A program made the position numbers and the translations under genes. The notes under the pieces are model-generated. The model worked only from the letters and a program-made list of their open reading frames with translations, did no database searches and was not told where the DNA came from. 64,000 nt of DNA from Paenibacillus sp. J31TS4 (lineage in GTDB: Bacteria; Bacillota; Bacilli; Paenibacillales; NBRC-103111), in assembly GCF_018403265.1 (NCBI RefSeq), contig NZ_BOSI01000001.1, positions 1 through 64,000 on the forward strand. The letters run 5' to 3'. Shown here piece after piece: positions 18,144 through 27,085 of the stretch; the stretch's first letter is position 1; every line of letters begins with the position of its first letter.

Positions 18144-19549
18144 CGGGCAAGGGCCGGCGTCCCGGCAGCCGCCCGCCAGGCCGCAAGCCGGCGGTGCCGG
18201 CCAGCGCCCGCGAGCTGGCGATGGAGCTGCTGACGCGCGTCGAGCAGGAGGGAGCGTACAGCAACATCCTGCTGAACCAGCTGCTGCGTCAGAGCCAGCT
18301 CGACCGCCGGGAAGCGGGATTTGCGACGGAGCTCGTGTACGGCACGATCCAGCGCCGGAACACGATCGATTACTTTCTGGCCCGCTTCGTACCCAAAGGA
18401 CTGCACAAGCTGGACCCTTGGGTGCGGAGCCTGCTTCGGCTCAGCTTCTACCAGCTTTATTATCTCGACCGGGTGCCTGCGCATGCGGCGGTGAACGAAG
18501 CGGTCAACCTGGCCAAGAAGCACGGCCACGCCGGCATTGCGGGCATGGTGAACGGCGTCCTCCGCAACGTGCTGCGCCAGCGAGAGACGCTTGTGCTCCC
18601 GGCCGATCTGCCCGACGTGAAGCGGATCGCGCTCGAGCATTCCCATCCGGAATGGATGGTCGCCCGCTGGATTCGCGAATACGGCGCGGAGGAGGCGGAG
18701 AAGCTGTGTGCCGCCAATAACGAAGCGCCTCCCGTCAGCGTGCGGGCGAACGCTCTCCGGCAGTCCGCCGGAGAGCTCGTGCTCGAGCTTCGCGAAGCGG
18801 GCTACGAGGCGGAGCCCTCTCCCCTCGCGCCGGCGGGCGTTCGGGTAGCCGGTGCCGGCAACATGGCGGACTCGCCCTGGTACGAGCGCGGAGCGCTGTC
18901 CGTCCAAGACGAGAGCTCGATGCTTGTCGCCGAGGCGCTTGCGCCGGAGCCGGGTATGACCGTGCTCGACTGCTGCGCCGCACCGGGCGGCAAGACGACG
19001 CATCTGGCGGAGAAGATGCAGGACCGCGGCCGGATCGTCGCCTGCGATGTCCACGAGCATAAGGAAGCGTTGATCCGCCGGCAGGCGGAGCGGCTCGGCC
19101 TGACGAGCATCGATACGCAGGTAACGGATGCACGGGAGCTGGCGGCCAAGTACCCGCCCGCCTCGTTCGACCGCATTCTGCTGGACGCGCCGTGCAGCGG
19201 GCTGGGTGTCATTCGCCGCAAGCCCGATCTCAAGTGGGCGAAGGAGGAAAGCGAGATCGCTTCCGTCGCGAAGGTGCAGCAGGAGCTGCTCGAGGCGGTG
19301 CACGGCCTGCTCAAGCCGGGCGGCGTGCTCGTCTACAGCACATGTACGACGGCGCGCGAGGAGAATGCCGGCATGGTGAAGCAGTTTCTCGAGGCCCATC
19401 CGGACTTTCGGCTCGAGCCGCTTCCCGCGGACGTATTCGGACCGGACAAGCTGCCGGGGGCGGACAGCGGCATGGTCCAGCTGCTGCCCCAACAATTTCA
19501 CTCGGACGGGTTCTTTATCGCCCGGCTGCGGAAGCAGGAGAACGGCTGA
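18140..19549 (+). CDS. rsmB: 16S rRNA (cytosine-967-C5)-methyltransferase RsmB (Sun)
   Basis: A 469-residue enzyme. The N-terminal NusB-like domain (~20-145) precedes the RsmB catalytic domain, with SAM-binding CCAAPGGKTTHLA, catalytic motif DAPCSGLG and second Cys in YSTCT. ATG 18140 overlaps the fmt stop (ATGA). The open frame extends upstream through fmt, but that part is a shadow. An Arg/Pro-rich leader of ~15 residues precedes the NusB fold. Confidence 0.94.
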   Translation: MTGKGRRPGSRPPGRKPAVPASARELAMELLTRVEQEGAYSNILLNQLLRQSQLDRREAGFATELVYGTIQRRNTIDYFLARFVPKGLHKLDPWVRSLLRLSFYQLYYLDRVPAHAAVNEAVNLAKKHGHAGIAGMVNGVLRNVLRQRETLVLPADLPDVKRIALEHSHPEWMVARWIREYGAEEAEKLCAANNEAPPVSVRANALRQSAGELVLELREAGYEAEPSPLAPAGVRVAGAGNMADSPWYERGALSVQDESSMLVAEALAPEPGMTVLDCCAAPGGKTTHLAEKMQDRGRIVACDVHEHKEALIRRQAERLGLTSIDTQVTDARELAAKYPPASFDRILLDAPCSGLGVIRRKPDLKWAKEESEIASVAKVQQELLEAVHGLLKPGGVLVYSTCTTAREENAGMVKQFLEAHPDFRLEPLPADVFGPDKLPGADSGMVQLLPQQFHSDGFFIARLRKQENG

Positions 19550-19555
19550 TGCCGC

Positions 19556-19585
19556 GCTCCGGCCTCCGCTGGCCGGGCTTTTTTT
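19556..19585 (+). terminator. terminator after rsmB
   Basis: CCGGCC (19559-19564) and GGCCGG (19571-19576) enclose a 6-nt loop, followed by GC and seven T. Confidence 0.85.
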
Positions 19586-19818
19586 AGATAAGGCGGTTGG
19601 ACGGGGGAGTCTCCCCCCGGGCGTCGAACCAGCTGGACTATCCGGCCTATCCGGACCAGCACGGAAACCGTATTTCCCTGCGGGCGAGGGCGGGCGTTCC
19701 GGGCCGCAAGACAGCTGTGCTGGCGGCGGGCTGAGTGCCTTGTCCCCAGCGGCTTCCGGCAGCTCGGCGCCGGGACGGAGAGCGGTGAGGATTCCCGTTT
19801 CTCCTTTCCGGATCCTTG
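19586..19818. other. intergenic region with no recognised content
   Basis: About 230 bp of GC-rich sequence between the rsmB terminator and the rlmN promoter. I see no gene, known riboswitch or strong repeat. A short GGGGGAGTCTCCCCCC dyad is present near 19603. Confidence 0.4.
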
Positions 19819-19827
19819 TGATAAAAT
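19819..19827 (+). promoter_or_regulatory. extended -10 promoter for rlmN-prpC-prkC
   Basis: TGATAAAAT at 19819-19827 matches an extended -10 (TGnTAtAAT). The -35 is poor (TTTCTC, 19798-19803, 18-bp spacer). Confidence 0.5.
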
Positions 19828-19871
19828 AGACAAGATCGGCAAGACATTTCCATTAAAGTAAGGATGAAACC

Positions 19872-20945
19872 ATGAAAGCGACAGAACCGACAAACAGCAA
19901 ACCGTTTGTGTATGATCATACATTTGAAGAATGGCAGGAATGGATGAAGGAGAACGGGGAGCCCGCATTCCGTGCAGGACAAGTCTTTGACTGGCTGTAT
20001 GTGAAGCGGGTAACCGACTTCGACGAGATGAGCAACCTGCCCAAGCCGCTGCGCGACAAGCTGAAGGAGCAGTTCCTGTTCGTGACGCTTGACGAGATCG
20101 CCCGGCAAAGCTCGAAGGACGGGACGGTCAAGTTCCTGTTCGAGCTGCACGACAAGCATGCGATCGAGACGGTCGTCATGAAGCACAACTACGGCAACAG
20201 CATCTGCGTCACTACGCAGGTCGGCTGCCGGGTCGGCTGCACGTTCTGCGCTTCGACGCTCGGCGGACTGAAGCGCAACCTCCAGCCGGGCGAGATTATC
20301 GCTCAGGTGGTCAAAGCGCAAAAGCTTCTCGATGCCACGAACGAGCGGGTGAGCAGCATCGTCATCATGGGCATCGGCGAGCCGTTCGAGAACTACGATG
20401 CCGTCATGAAATTCCTGCGGGTGATGATCCACGAGAAAGGCCTCAATATCGGGCAGCGCCACATCACCGTCTCGACGAGCGGCATCGTGCCGAACATTTA
20501 CCGGTTCGCCGATGAAGATACTCAGATTAATCTGGCGATTTCGATCCATGCGCCGAACGACAAGCTGCGGTCGAAGCTGATGCCGGTGAACCGGCGGTTC
20601 CCGTTCGCCGATCTGATCGAGGCGTGCAAGTACTACGTCGAGAAAACCGGGCGCCGGATTTCGTTCGAATACGCCCTCATGGGCGGAGTGAACGATCAGG
20701 CCGAGCATGCCGAGGAACTTGGGCAGGTGCTTCAGCAAATCCCGCTTACCCATGTCAACCTCATTCCGGTCAACTTCGTCCTGGAGCGCGATTTTGTGCG
20801 GAGTACGCGGGACGATATCTTCCAATTCCAACGGATTTTGGAGAAGCACAAAATCACGACCACGATCCGGAGGGAACAGGGAAGCGACATAGCGGCCGCC
20901 TGCGGTCAGCTGCGGGCCAAGCACATGGAAACTGGTAAGAGGTGA
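19872..20945 (+). CDS. rlmN: 23S rRNA (adenine-2503-C2)-methyltransferase RlmN
   Basis: A 357-residue radical SAM enzyme that methylates A2503 of 23S rRNA and some tRNAs. The [4Fe-4S] motif is C119-x3-C123-x2-C126 (CRVGCTFC). C344 in AACGQL is the resolving/methyl-carrying C-terminal cysteine that defines the family. MGIGEP and the N-terminal HhH-like part are present. It is 8 nt from prpC, so one operon with prpC, prkC and rsgA is likely. The Cfr resistance enzyme was considered, but the genomic context and length fit RlmN. Confidence 0.95.
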   Translation: MKATEPTNSKPFVYDHTFEEWQEWMKENGEPAFRAGQVFDWLYVKRVTDFDEMSNLPKPLRDKLKEQFLFVTLDEIARQSSKDGTVKFLFELHDKHAIETVVMKHNYGNSICVTTQVGCRVGCTFCASTLGGLKRNLQPGEIIAQVVKAQKLLDATNERVSSIVIMGIGEPFENYDAVMKFLRVMIHEKGLNIGQRHITVSTSGIVPNIYRFADEDTQINLAISIHAPNDKLRSKLMPVNRRFPFADLIEACKYYVEKTGRRISFEYALMGGVNDQAEHAEELGQVLQQIPLTHVNLIPVNFVLERDFVRSTRDDIFQFQRILEKHKITTTIRREQGSDIAAACGQLRAKHMETGKR

Positions 20946-20953
20946 GGTAGAGG

Positions 20954-21712
20954 ATGAGGATTGCTAGTCGAAGCGACGTCGGCCGGATCCGGTCGGTGAA
21001 CGAAGACCGAACCGCCGTTCTGCCCGATTGTGCGGGCTTTGTCGTCGGGATTGTGGCAGACGGCATGGGCGGCCATCAGGCGGGGGATCTCGCGAGCCAA
21101 ATGGCCATTGAGGCTATCCAGCAGGAGCTGCGTAGCACGCTGACCGCTTCGATGACGGAGCAGGAATGCGGCGAGGCGCTCCGCCTCGCCATTCAGAAGG
21201 CGAACCAGGCGGTCTACGCGTTCGCCCAGGGCAAGGAGCAGTATAACGGAATGGGAACGACGGTCGTCGCTGCTATCGCCTCAGCGGACCGGCTCGTGAT
21301 CGCGAACATCGGCGACAGCCGCGCTTACCTGGCCGACAGCGAAGGCTTTCGCCAGGTTACCGAAGATCATTCGCTTGTTAACGTGCTGTTCCGCACGGGC
21401 CAGATCACGGAGGAAGAAGCGAAGCACCATCCACGCAAAAACATTCTCATGCGCGCGCTCGGCACGGATGATCAAGTCGAGATCGACCTGTTTCATCGGT
21501 CCTGGAGCCGGGGCGACATGCTGCTCTTGTGCTCCGACGGGCTAAGCGGCTCGGTCGGCAGCGAGCAGTTGAATGCCATTCTACGCGGAGAGGACGAGTT
21601 CGACCGCAAGGCGGACCGTCTCGTCCAGGCCGCGCTGGAGGCGGGCGGGGAGGACAATATCACCGTTGTCCTGCTCATTAACGAGCCCGGGCTTCCGGAA
21701 GGAATGAGGTGA
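20954..21712 (+). CDS. prpC: PP2C-type serine/threonine phosphatase (PrpC/Stp1)
   Basis: A 252-residue PPM phosphatase that reverses PrkC phosphorylation. Metal-binding motifs are present: SDVGRIRSVNED, ADGMGGHQAGD, GDSRAYL, CSDGLSG and GGEDNITVV. It starts 8 nt after rlmN and ends 4 nt before prkC, as in Bacillus. Confidence 0.96.
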   Translation: MRIASRSDVGRIRSVNEDRTAVLPDCAGFVVGIVADGMGGHQAGDLASQMAIEAIQQELRSTLTASMTEQECGEALRLAIQKANQAVYAFAQGKEQYNGMGTTVVAAIASADRLVIANIGDSRAYLADSEGFRQVTEDHSLVNVLFRTGQITEEEAKHHPRKNILMRALGTDDQVEIDLFHRSWSRGDMLLLCSDGLSGSVGSEQLNAILRGEDEFDRKADRLVQAALEAGGEDNITVVLLINEPGLPEGMR

Positions 21713-21716
21713 TGGC

Positions 21717-23798
21717 GTGATAGGTCAGGTACTCGGGGGACGCTACGAACTATTGGAACGCGTCGGGGGCGGCGGCATGGCGATCGTCTACAAAGCCCAC
21801 GACCTGCTGCTGAACCGCAATGTCGCCGTTAAGGTGCTGCGCCAGCAGTATGTACACGATGACGAATTTATACACCGGTTCGAACGGGAAGCCCAGTCGG
21901 CCGCTTCGCTGTCTCATCCGAACGTGGTCAGCATTTACGATGTAGGCCAGCAGGAAGACGACCATTATATCGTCATGGAATACGTCGAAGGCATGACGCT
22001 GAACGACCTCATCAAGCAGAAGGCGCCGCTGCAGGTGGAAGAAGCGGTGCATATCGCCGCCCAGATCTGCGATGCACTCGAGCATGCGCACGCCAACGAG
22101 ATCATTCACCGGGACATCAAGCCGCACAACATTCTGATCGGCCGCAACGGCCGGGTGAAGGTGACGGACTTTGGCATCGCCCGGGCGGGCACCGAATCCA
22201 GCATTACGCAGACGGGTTCTGTCGTCGGCTCCGTGCACTACTTCTCGCCGGAGCATGCGAAGGGCATCGCTGCAGGAGCCAAGTCGGACCTGTATTCGCT
22301 CGGCATCGTGCTGTATCAGATGCTGACCGGACGGCTGCCGTTCCTCGGCGACAGTCCGATCAGCGTAGCACTGAAGCATCTGCAGGAGAACGTGGAGGAG
22401 CCGCGCAAGGTCAATCCGCTTATCCCGCAGAGCGTGGAGAACATCATCCTCAAGGCGATGCGCAAAAATCCGGAGACGCGCTACCAGTCGGCACACGAGA
22501 TGCTCATCGATCTGGACACATGCCTCTTGCCGGAGCGGCTGAACGAGCCCAAGCTGATCGATCTGGAGGATTTGGACGATGCGGAGAAAACCCGCATCGT
22601 GCCGGCGATCCGGCCGGACCGGGGGCTCGTGCTCGAGGAGCAGCCGGTCGCGACGCCTCCGGAGAAGAAAAGCTCCAAGTGGGTGAAGCCGACCGTCTGG
22701 CTGCTTGTGTTCCTCGTTCTGGCAGCGGGCTTATGGGGCGGCATCGAGTATGTAAAGGGCAATCTTATCATCAAGGACGTGACGCTGCCCAATACGGTCA
22801 ACAAGACCGTTGAAGACGCGCAAAAGGAACTGGAGGCGGCCCATCTCAAGTCGGAGGTCATCGTCAAGCCGAACAAGGACGTGCCGAAGGATGTCGTCTA
22901 CGAGCAGTCGCCTCCCGCCGAGGTCAAGACGGTGAAGGAAGGATCGACGATCAAGCTGTTCGTCAGCGGCGGAGTCGAACAGCAGACGATGGAGAATTAC
23001 GTGGGCAAGAAGTGGCTCGACGTCAATGCCGACATCTATGCGCTCGGCGTCGACAAATCCCGGGTGCTCGTCGAAGAGAAATTCGGCGACGGGGAGCCGG
23101 GCACCATTGTCGACCAGTCGCCCAAACCGAACGAGCAGTACGATCCGACGACCATCCAGTTGAAATTTACGGTGAGCAAGGGCAAAGAAAAAACGAAGAT
23201 GCCCGGTCTGATCGGCGAGACGGTAGAGAAGGCGGAAGCATTGCTCGCGGATGCAAATCTGAAGCGGGCGCCCGGAAAGGACGGACTCATCGAGAAGCCG
23301 ACCTTTGCCCAGCCGAAGGGCGTCATCTTCGATCAATGGCCGTACAAGAAGGGGCAGGAAGTCGACGCGGGAGCGAGCAACATCGTGCTCTACGTCAGCG
23401 CGGGACCGCCGCCGGACGCCGGACAGATGGTCGTCTCGCTGACAGACCTCAAGCCGGCCAAGGAGGGAGGCACTTCCTCTTACAAGATCAACGTCACCGA
23501 CGCCCAGTACGACAACTATGAGCTTCGCTCCTTCACCGTCTCCAAGCCGGAAACGATGAACCTGCCGGTGGTCGTCACCAAGGAGAAAAACGCCGTGATC
23601 CAGATTTTCCGGGACGGCATTCTGGCGGACACAAGAACCGTCACGTACGACGATTACCTGAAGCAAAAAGACAAGCCCGCCTCCGGCAACCCGTCGCCGA
23701 CACCGACGCCGTCGCCGGGCGGGACCCAGCCGCCCGCCAATTCGGGCAAACCGCAGGGCGTAGCTCCGAGCCGCCCCCCGGGAACAGGAGGACAGTAA
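21717..23798 (+). CDS. prkC: PASTA-domain Ser/Thr kinase PrkC
   Basis: A 693-residue membrane kinase. The cytoplasmic kinase domain (~10-270) has GGGGMAIVYKA, catalytic Lys K39, HRDIKPHN (D133) and DFG. A juxtamembrane linker is followed by one TM helix (~321-347, KPTVWLLVFLVLAAGLWGG), then three extracellular PASTA repeats (~350-418, 420-487, 488-560) that sense muropeptides. A ~130-residue tail with a PSPTPTPSPGG proline-rich end is less common. Start is GTG 21717. It works with prpC on growth, germination and cell-wall signalling, and probably on RsgA next door. Confidence 0.95.
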   Translation: MIGQVLGGRYELLERVGGGGMAIVYKAHDLLLNRNVAVKVLRQQYVHDDEFIHRFEREAQSAASLSHPNVVSIYDVGQQEDDHYIVMEYVEGMTLNDLIKQKAPLQVEEAVHIAAQICDALEHAHANEIIHRDIKPHNILIGRNGRVKVTDFGIARAGTESSITQTGSVVGSVHYFSPEHAKGIAAGAKSDLYSLGIVLYQMLTGRLPFLGDSPISVALKHLQENVEEPRKVNPLIPQSVENIILKAMRKNPETRYQSAHEMLIDLDTCLLPERLNEPKLIDLEDLDDAEKTRIVPAIRPDRGLVLEEQPVATPPEKKSSKWVKPTVWLLVFLVLAAGLWGGIEYVKGNLIIKDVTLPNTVNKTVEDAQKELEAAHLKSEVIVKPNKDVPKDVVYEQSPPAEVKTVKEGSTIKLFVSGGVEQQTMENYVGKKWLDVNADIYALGVDKSRVLVEEKFGDGEPGTIVDQSPKPNEQYDPTTIQLKFTVSKGKEKTKMPGLIGETVEKAEALLADANLKRAPGKDGLIEKPTFAQPKGVIFDQWPYKKGQEVDAGASNIVLYVSAGPPPDAGQMVVSLTDLKPAKEGGTSSYKINVTDAQYDNYELRSFTVSKPETMNLPVVVTKEKNAVIQIFRDGILADTRTVTYDDYLKQKDKPASGNPSPTPTPSPGGTQPPANSGKPQGVAPSRPPGTGGQ

Positions 23799-23802
23799 CG
23801 GC

Positions 23803-24744
23803 ATGCCGAATGGAATCATCGTCAAAGCGTTGAGCGGCTATTATTACGTGCTGCCGGAAGGAGCCTCGGATAAAACCGCCATGGTGCAGTGCCGGGCGAG
23901 AGGAGTCTTCAAGAAGAAGAATGTCACTCCGCTCGTCGGAGACCGGGTGGAGTTCGAATGGACGGACAACGGAGAAGGGACGGTAACCGAAGTAAAGTCC
24001 CGTTCCTCCGAGCTCATCCGGCCGCAAGTGGCCAACGCGGAGCTGGCGGTGCTTGTGTTCGCGGTCGCTGAGCCCGCGCTCAGCCTCAATCTGCTGGACA
24101 AATTCCTTGTCCATATCGAATGTGCGGGGCTGGATACGGTGCTCTGCCTGACGAAGCAGGATCTCGCCCGTCCTGGAGACCGGCAGCCGGTCTCCGAACA
24201 ACCGGAGTCGGCGGCCGAACAAGGGATCGTGGAGACTATCCGCGCGGTCTACGGCGACGGGATGGGGTACCCGATCGTGCTGACAAGCGCCAAGGAAGGC
24301 GTCGGGCTGGAGGAGATCCGCCGGCTTCTGGAGGGCCGGATCAGCGTGTTCTCCGGGCAGTCGGGCGTCGGCAAGTCGTCGCTGCTCAATGCCTTGATGC
24401 CGGAGCTTGGACTGGAGACGAACGCGATCAGCCAGAAGCTGGGCCGGGGCAAGCATACGACCCGGCACGTGGAGCTGATGCCGCTTGAGCCTTCCGGCTG
24501 GGTCGCGGATACACCGGGCTTCAGCCAGCTCGACTTTGCCTCGATCGAAGCGGATGAGCTGGGAGGCTGTTTCCGTGATATTCGGAAGGAGTCCGAGGGC
24601 TGCCGGTTCCGCGGCTGCCTGCATGACCGGGAGCCGGGCTGTGCGGTCCGCCGAGCCGTTGAAGAAGGCGGCATCGCGGAGTCCCGCTACGAGCATTATC
24701 TGCAGTTTTTAACCGAAATCCGAGAGAGAAAACGGAGGTATTGA
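23803..24744 (+). CDS. rsgA: ribosome small-subunit GTPase RsgA (YloQ)
   Basis: A 313-residue circularly permuted GTPase: N-terminal OB fold (~1-70), G4 LTKQD, then G1 [12 protein letters not shown] and G3 DTPGFSQ. A C-terminal zinc motif ([14 protein letters not shown]) completes it. It checks 30S maturation. It starts 4 nt after prkC and is followed 1 nt later by rpe. Confidence 0.96.
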   Translation: MPNGIIVKALSGYYYVLPEGASDKTAMVQCRARGVFKKKNVTPLVGDRVEFEWTDNGEGTVTEVKSRSSELIRPQVANAELAVLVFAVAEPALSLNLLDKFLVHIECAGLDTVLCLTKQDLARPGDRQPVSEQPESAAEQGIVETIRAVYGDGMGYPIVLTSAKEGVGLEEIRRLLEGRISVFSGQSGVGKSSLLNALMPELGLETNAISQKLGRGKHTTRHVELMPLEPSGWVADTPGFSQLDFASIEADELGGCFRDIRKESEGCRFRGCLHDREPGCAVRRAVEEGGIAESRYEHYLQFLTEIRERKRRY

Positions 24745-24745
24745 C

Positions 24746-25420
24746 ATGGGGAACGTGCGCATCGCGCCTTCGATTCTTTCGGCCGATTTTGCGAAGCTCG
24801 GGGAAGACATCCGGGAAGTGGAGCAGGCCGGAGCCGATTGGATTCATGTGGATGTGATGGACGGTCATTTCGTCCCTAACCTGACGCTGGGTCCGCCGAT
24901 CGTCAAAGCGATCCGGCCGCATACGCGGCTGCCGCTCGACGTTCATCTGATGATTGAGAAGCCGGAGGCCTACATTCCGGCCTTCGCCGAAGCCGGGGCG
25001 GACTGGATCTCGGTGCACGCCGAGACGTGCCCGCACCTTCATCGGACGCTTCACCAGATCCGCGAGAACGGCGCCAAAGCCGGCGTCGTGCTTAATCCCG
25101 CCACGCCGGCGGTCGCCATCCGGCACGTGCTCGATGCGGTCGACTACGTCCTCGTCATGACGGTCAACCCCGGCTTTGGCGGCCAGTCCTTCCTCGCCAC
25201 CATGCTGCCCAAGATCAGGGAAATACGGGCCATGCTGGACGAGGCGGGCCGCCCCGACGTTCTCATCGAGGTCGACGGCGGCATCCAGGCCGGGAATGCC
25301 CGCGAGGTCGTGGAGGCGGGGGCGGAGGTGCTGGTGGCCGGCAGCGCGGTCTTCGGGGCCGCCGATCGGGCCGAGGCGATCCGGCAAATCCGGATGAGGG
25401 GAGAGGCGCGGGATGCGTAA
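24746..25420 (+). CDS. rpe: ribulose-phosphate 3-epimerase
   Basis: A 224-residue TIM-barrel enzyme of the pentose phosphate pathway, interconverting ribulose-5-P and xylulose-5-P. Conserved metal and substrate motifs are present: [45 protein letters not shown] and EVDGGI. It starts 1 nt after rsgA and overlaps the next small gene by 8 nt. Confidence 0.96.
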   Translation: MGNVRIAPSILSADFAKLGEDIREVEQAGADWIHVDVMDGHFVPNLTLGPPIVKAIRPHTRLPLDVHLMIEKPEAYIPAFAEAGADWISVHAETCPHLHRTLHQIRENGAKAGVVLNPATPAVAIRHVLDAVDYVLVMTVNPGFGGQSFLATMLPKIREIRAMLDEAGRPDVLIEVDGGIQAGNAREVVEAGAEVLVAGSAVFGAADRAEAIRQIRMRGEARDA

Positions 25421-25691
25421 AGCAGGCTGGCTGCTTCTCTGCAGCCTCGTGGCCGGGGCCCTGATGACGGTCTTCGTCATGCTGCCGGGCTCGATCACCC
25501 GTCATTTGTTCTCGCTCGGGGCACTGGTTATCGGTTTTTATTTCTTTCAGCGGTTTGAAACGAAAGGCATCCGCATCGGCTTCGTCGTCTTGACACTTGT
25601 CTTTTCGTTCCTGCTTCCGCCTGTCTATGTTCTGCTCGCCCATGCCAACGGCTGGCCTGTCGATCCGGCCTTCCTGGAGGGCGTGGAATAG
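25413..25691 (+). CDS. small integral membrane protein, function unknown
   Basis: A 92-residue hydrophobic protein with about three membrane segments (residues ~5-22, 30-45, 55-75). Its ATG lies inside the end of rpe (8-nt overlap), so it is translationally coupled to rpe. I do not recognise a family. Its place at the end of the rsgA-rpe unit, directly before a strong terminator, suggests a real gene rather than chance. Confidence 0.7.
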   Translation: MRKAGWLLLCSLVAGALMTVFVMLPGSITRHLFSLGALVIGFYFFQRFETKGIRIGFVVLTLVFSFLLPPVYVLLAHANGWPVDPAFLEGVE

Positions 25692-25741
25692 AGCACGAGA
25701 CGACGAGGCGGAACTTGCAAGCCGTTTGATCCGCTTGCCCG

Positions 25742-25779
25742 AAGGCCCAGCCGGCAACCTGCCGGCCGGCCTTTTTTTT
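25742..25779 (+). terminator. terminator of the rlmN-to-rpe operon
   Basis: AAGGCC...GGCCTT (25742-25747 and 25768-25773) with inner CCGGC/GCCGG, running into eight T. Confidence 0.9.
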
Positions 25780-25846
25780 ATGGACGCTGCGCTTGCTGTT
25801 AAAGAAGAGGAGAGGCGATCGGGACCGTCTCGCGGTCCACTGCCGG

Positions 25847-25875
25847 GCATACATCGGCCGCTGCCGGCATACACT
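25847..25875 (+). promoter_or_regulatory. candidate sigma-E promoter upstream of spoVM
   Basis: GCATACA (25847-25853), a 14-bp spacer, then CATACACT (25868-25875). This agrees with the sigma-E consensus (KMATATW-N14-CATACAnT) at all but one -35 position. spoVM is sigma-E controlled in B. subtilis. It implies a ~155-nt leader; no gene is seen in that stretch. Confidence 0.45.
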
Positions 25876-26038
25876 TGGTGACAAGAGCATGCGGGCTGGC
25901 GCCGCCGCCGCGGGCGATCCGCCGGAAATGAGAGGAAGGCAGGCACATTTTGAGCAAACCCGGAATAAAGTAATAGTAATGAGGCGGGTAAGCGAGTCTT
26001 CCCCAGGCACGCAAGTATTCACACGGGAGGGGTTCAAA

Positions 26039-26119
26039 ATGAAATTCTATACCATCAAACTTCCTAAATTCTTGGGCGGGTTTGTCAAAGCGGTCCTGAA
26101 CACTTTCAGCAAAAACTGA
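26039..26119 (+). CDS. spoVM: stage V sporulation protein M (26 residues)
   Basis: A 26-residue peptide, MKFYTIKLPKFLGG then FVKAVLNTFSKN. It is an amphipathic helix that marks the curved forespore membrane and anchors SpoIVA for coat assembly. The first 14 residues match B. subtilis SpoVM; the second half keeps the basic/hydrophobic pattern. Ribosome site GGGAGGGG (26025-26032) is 6 nt before the ATG. An upstream in-frame extension exists but has no ribosome site. Its position between rpe and rpmB is conserved in Bacilli. Confidence 0.97.
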   Translation: MKFYTIKLPKFLGGFVKAVLNTFSKN

Positions 26120-26191
26120 AGCTGCCTGGCGGCGCGGCCTGACGGGGAGAAGCGGCCCGGGGCCGGCTACGTCCCAATCGGCGTCGGTCCG

Positions 26192-26246
26192 GGACGGGAG
26201 CCGAACGGCGAAGGGAGCGGACGGCCGTTCGGCTCCGCACCCGTCC
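26192..26246 (+). repeat. large GC-rich imperfect hairpin after spoVM
   Basis: GGAGCCGAACGG (26197-26208) pairs perfectly with CCGTTCGGCTCC (26225-26236). Outer arms GGACGGG and CCCGTCC (26192-26198, 26240-26246) could extend it. There is no T run, so it is not a standard terminator; it may protect the spoVM RNA 3' end. Confidence 0.5.
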
Positions 26247-26271
26247 GCCGGCTAGCCCTTGCCCGGGCAAT

Positions 26272-26304
26272 AAAAAAAAGCACCTGGAAAGGGTGCTTTT
26301 TGTC
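26272..26304. terminator. bidirectional terminator between spoVM and rpmB
   Basis: AAAAAGCACC (26275-26284) and GGTGCTTTTT (26292-26301) flank a 7-nt loop, with A/T runs on both sides, so it works for both converging genes. Confidence 0.92.
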
Positions 26305-26321
26305 TATGCGCCGCGGGTAAA

Positions 26322-26510
26322 TTACACGCGGGTCACTTTGCCGGATTTCAGGGCGCGAGTGCTAACATACACGCGCTTCGGCTTGCCGTCCACGAGGATG
26401 CGGACTTTTTGTACGTTGACTCCCCAGGAGCGCTTGCTCTTGTTGTTGGCGTGGGATACGTTGTTTCCGGATTTCGGTGCTTTACCGGTAATGAAGCATT
26501 TGCGAGACAT
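26322..26510 (-). CDS. rpmB: 50S ribosomal protein L28
   Basis: A 62-residue L28 ([20 protein letters not shown]...). The start at 26510 is set by AGGAGGTG 6-7 nt upstream on the minus strand; the longer frame is a shadow. The sequence keeps SNKSKR-like basic patches ([11 protein letters not shown]) and the C-terminal [13 protein letters not shown]. Only one Cys is visible, so it is not the four-Cys zinc form. It faces yloU across divergent promoters. Confidence 0.96.
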   Translation of the reverse strand: MSRKCFITGKAPKSGNNVSHANNKSKRSWGVNVQKVRILVDGKPKRVYVSTRALKSGKVTRV

Positions 26511-26579
26511 GACTACACCTCCTCTTGCGGCTTTCGGAGTAACCTTAAGTCCAAAATCGAGCTTAATACATACCATATT

Positions 26580-26609
26580 ATATTAGCATAGCCCAGTTCG
26601 GACAGTCAA
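26580..26609 (-). promoter_or_regulatory. promoter of rpmB
   Basis: On the minus strand TTGACT (26609-26604), 18 bp, then TAATAT (26585-26580) preceded by TGC (extended -10). Confidence 0.65.
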
Positions 26610-26628
26610 CGCCAGAAAAACCGCGATC

Positions 26629-26657
26629 TTGCATTTCTTTCTTTTTTTTATTATAGT
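26629..26657 (+). promoter_or_regulatory. promoter of the yloU-yloV operon
   Basis: TTGCAT (26629-26634), a 17-bp spacer, TATAGT (26652-26657). It lies back to back with the rpmB promoter. Confidence 0.7.
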
Positions 26658-26707
26658 ACAATGAGACTTAATCCCTAATCAAACGAATGAAAAAGGTGTT
26701 GATCTGC

Positions 26708-27067
26708 ATGCCCATTCAAATGGCTAACGAATACGGTAGCATTCATGTAGGCGATGAAGTCATCGCAGTCATCGCCGGCTCGGCAGCACTCGAATGCTAT
26801 GGACTCGTCGGTATGGCTTCGCGCAAGCAATTGAAGGACGGAATTGCGGAGCTGCTCGGCCGCGAGAACTTGAGCCGCGGCGTCGAAATCCGGCGGGAGC
26901 CCGACGGGGTTCACATCGATTTATACATCATCGTCAGCTACGGCACCAAGATCTCGGAGGTTGCTCACATCGTGCAGAACCGGGTCAAGTATGTTCTGCA
27001 GGAGATCGTTGGGCTTCAAGTCGCCCATATTAACATCTTAGTCCAGGGCGTTCGTGTAACCCGTTAG
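26708..27067 (+). CDS. yloU: Asp23/Gls24 family envelope stress protein YloU
   Basis: A 119-residue Asp23-family protein. ATG 26708 has AAAGGTG about 9 nt upstream; an in-frame ATG at 26687 has no site. Conserved segments AGSAALECYGLVGMAS, DLYIIVSYGTKISEVAH and VNILVQGVRV-like ending are present. The gene precedes yloV, its constant partner, and the pair is linked to fatty-acid phosphorylation and envelope stress in Firmicutes. Confidence 0.93.
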   Translation: MPIQMANEYGSIHVGDEVIAVIAGSAALECYGLVGMASRKQLKDGIAELLGRENLSRGVEIRREPDGVHIDLYIIVSYGTKISEVAHIVQNRVKYVLQEIVGLQVAHINILVQGVRVTR

Positions 27068-27085
27068 CCAGGAAGGAGAATCTGA

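Noticed and set aside
19872-20945. RlmN gene as Cfr resistance methyltransferase
   Set aside because: The operon context (prpC-prkC) and length match housekeeping RlmN; nothing suggests transfer.
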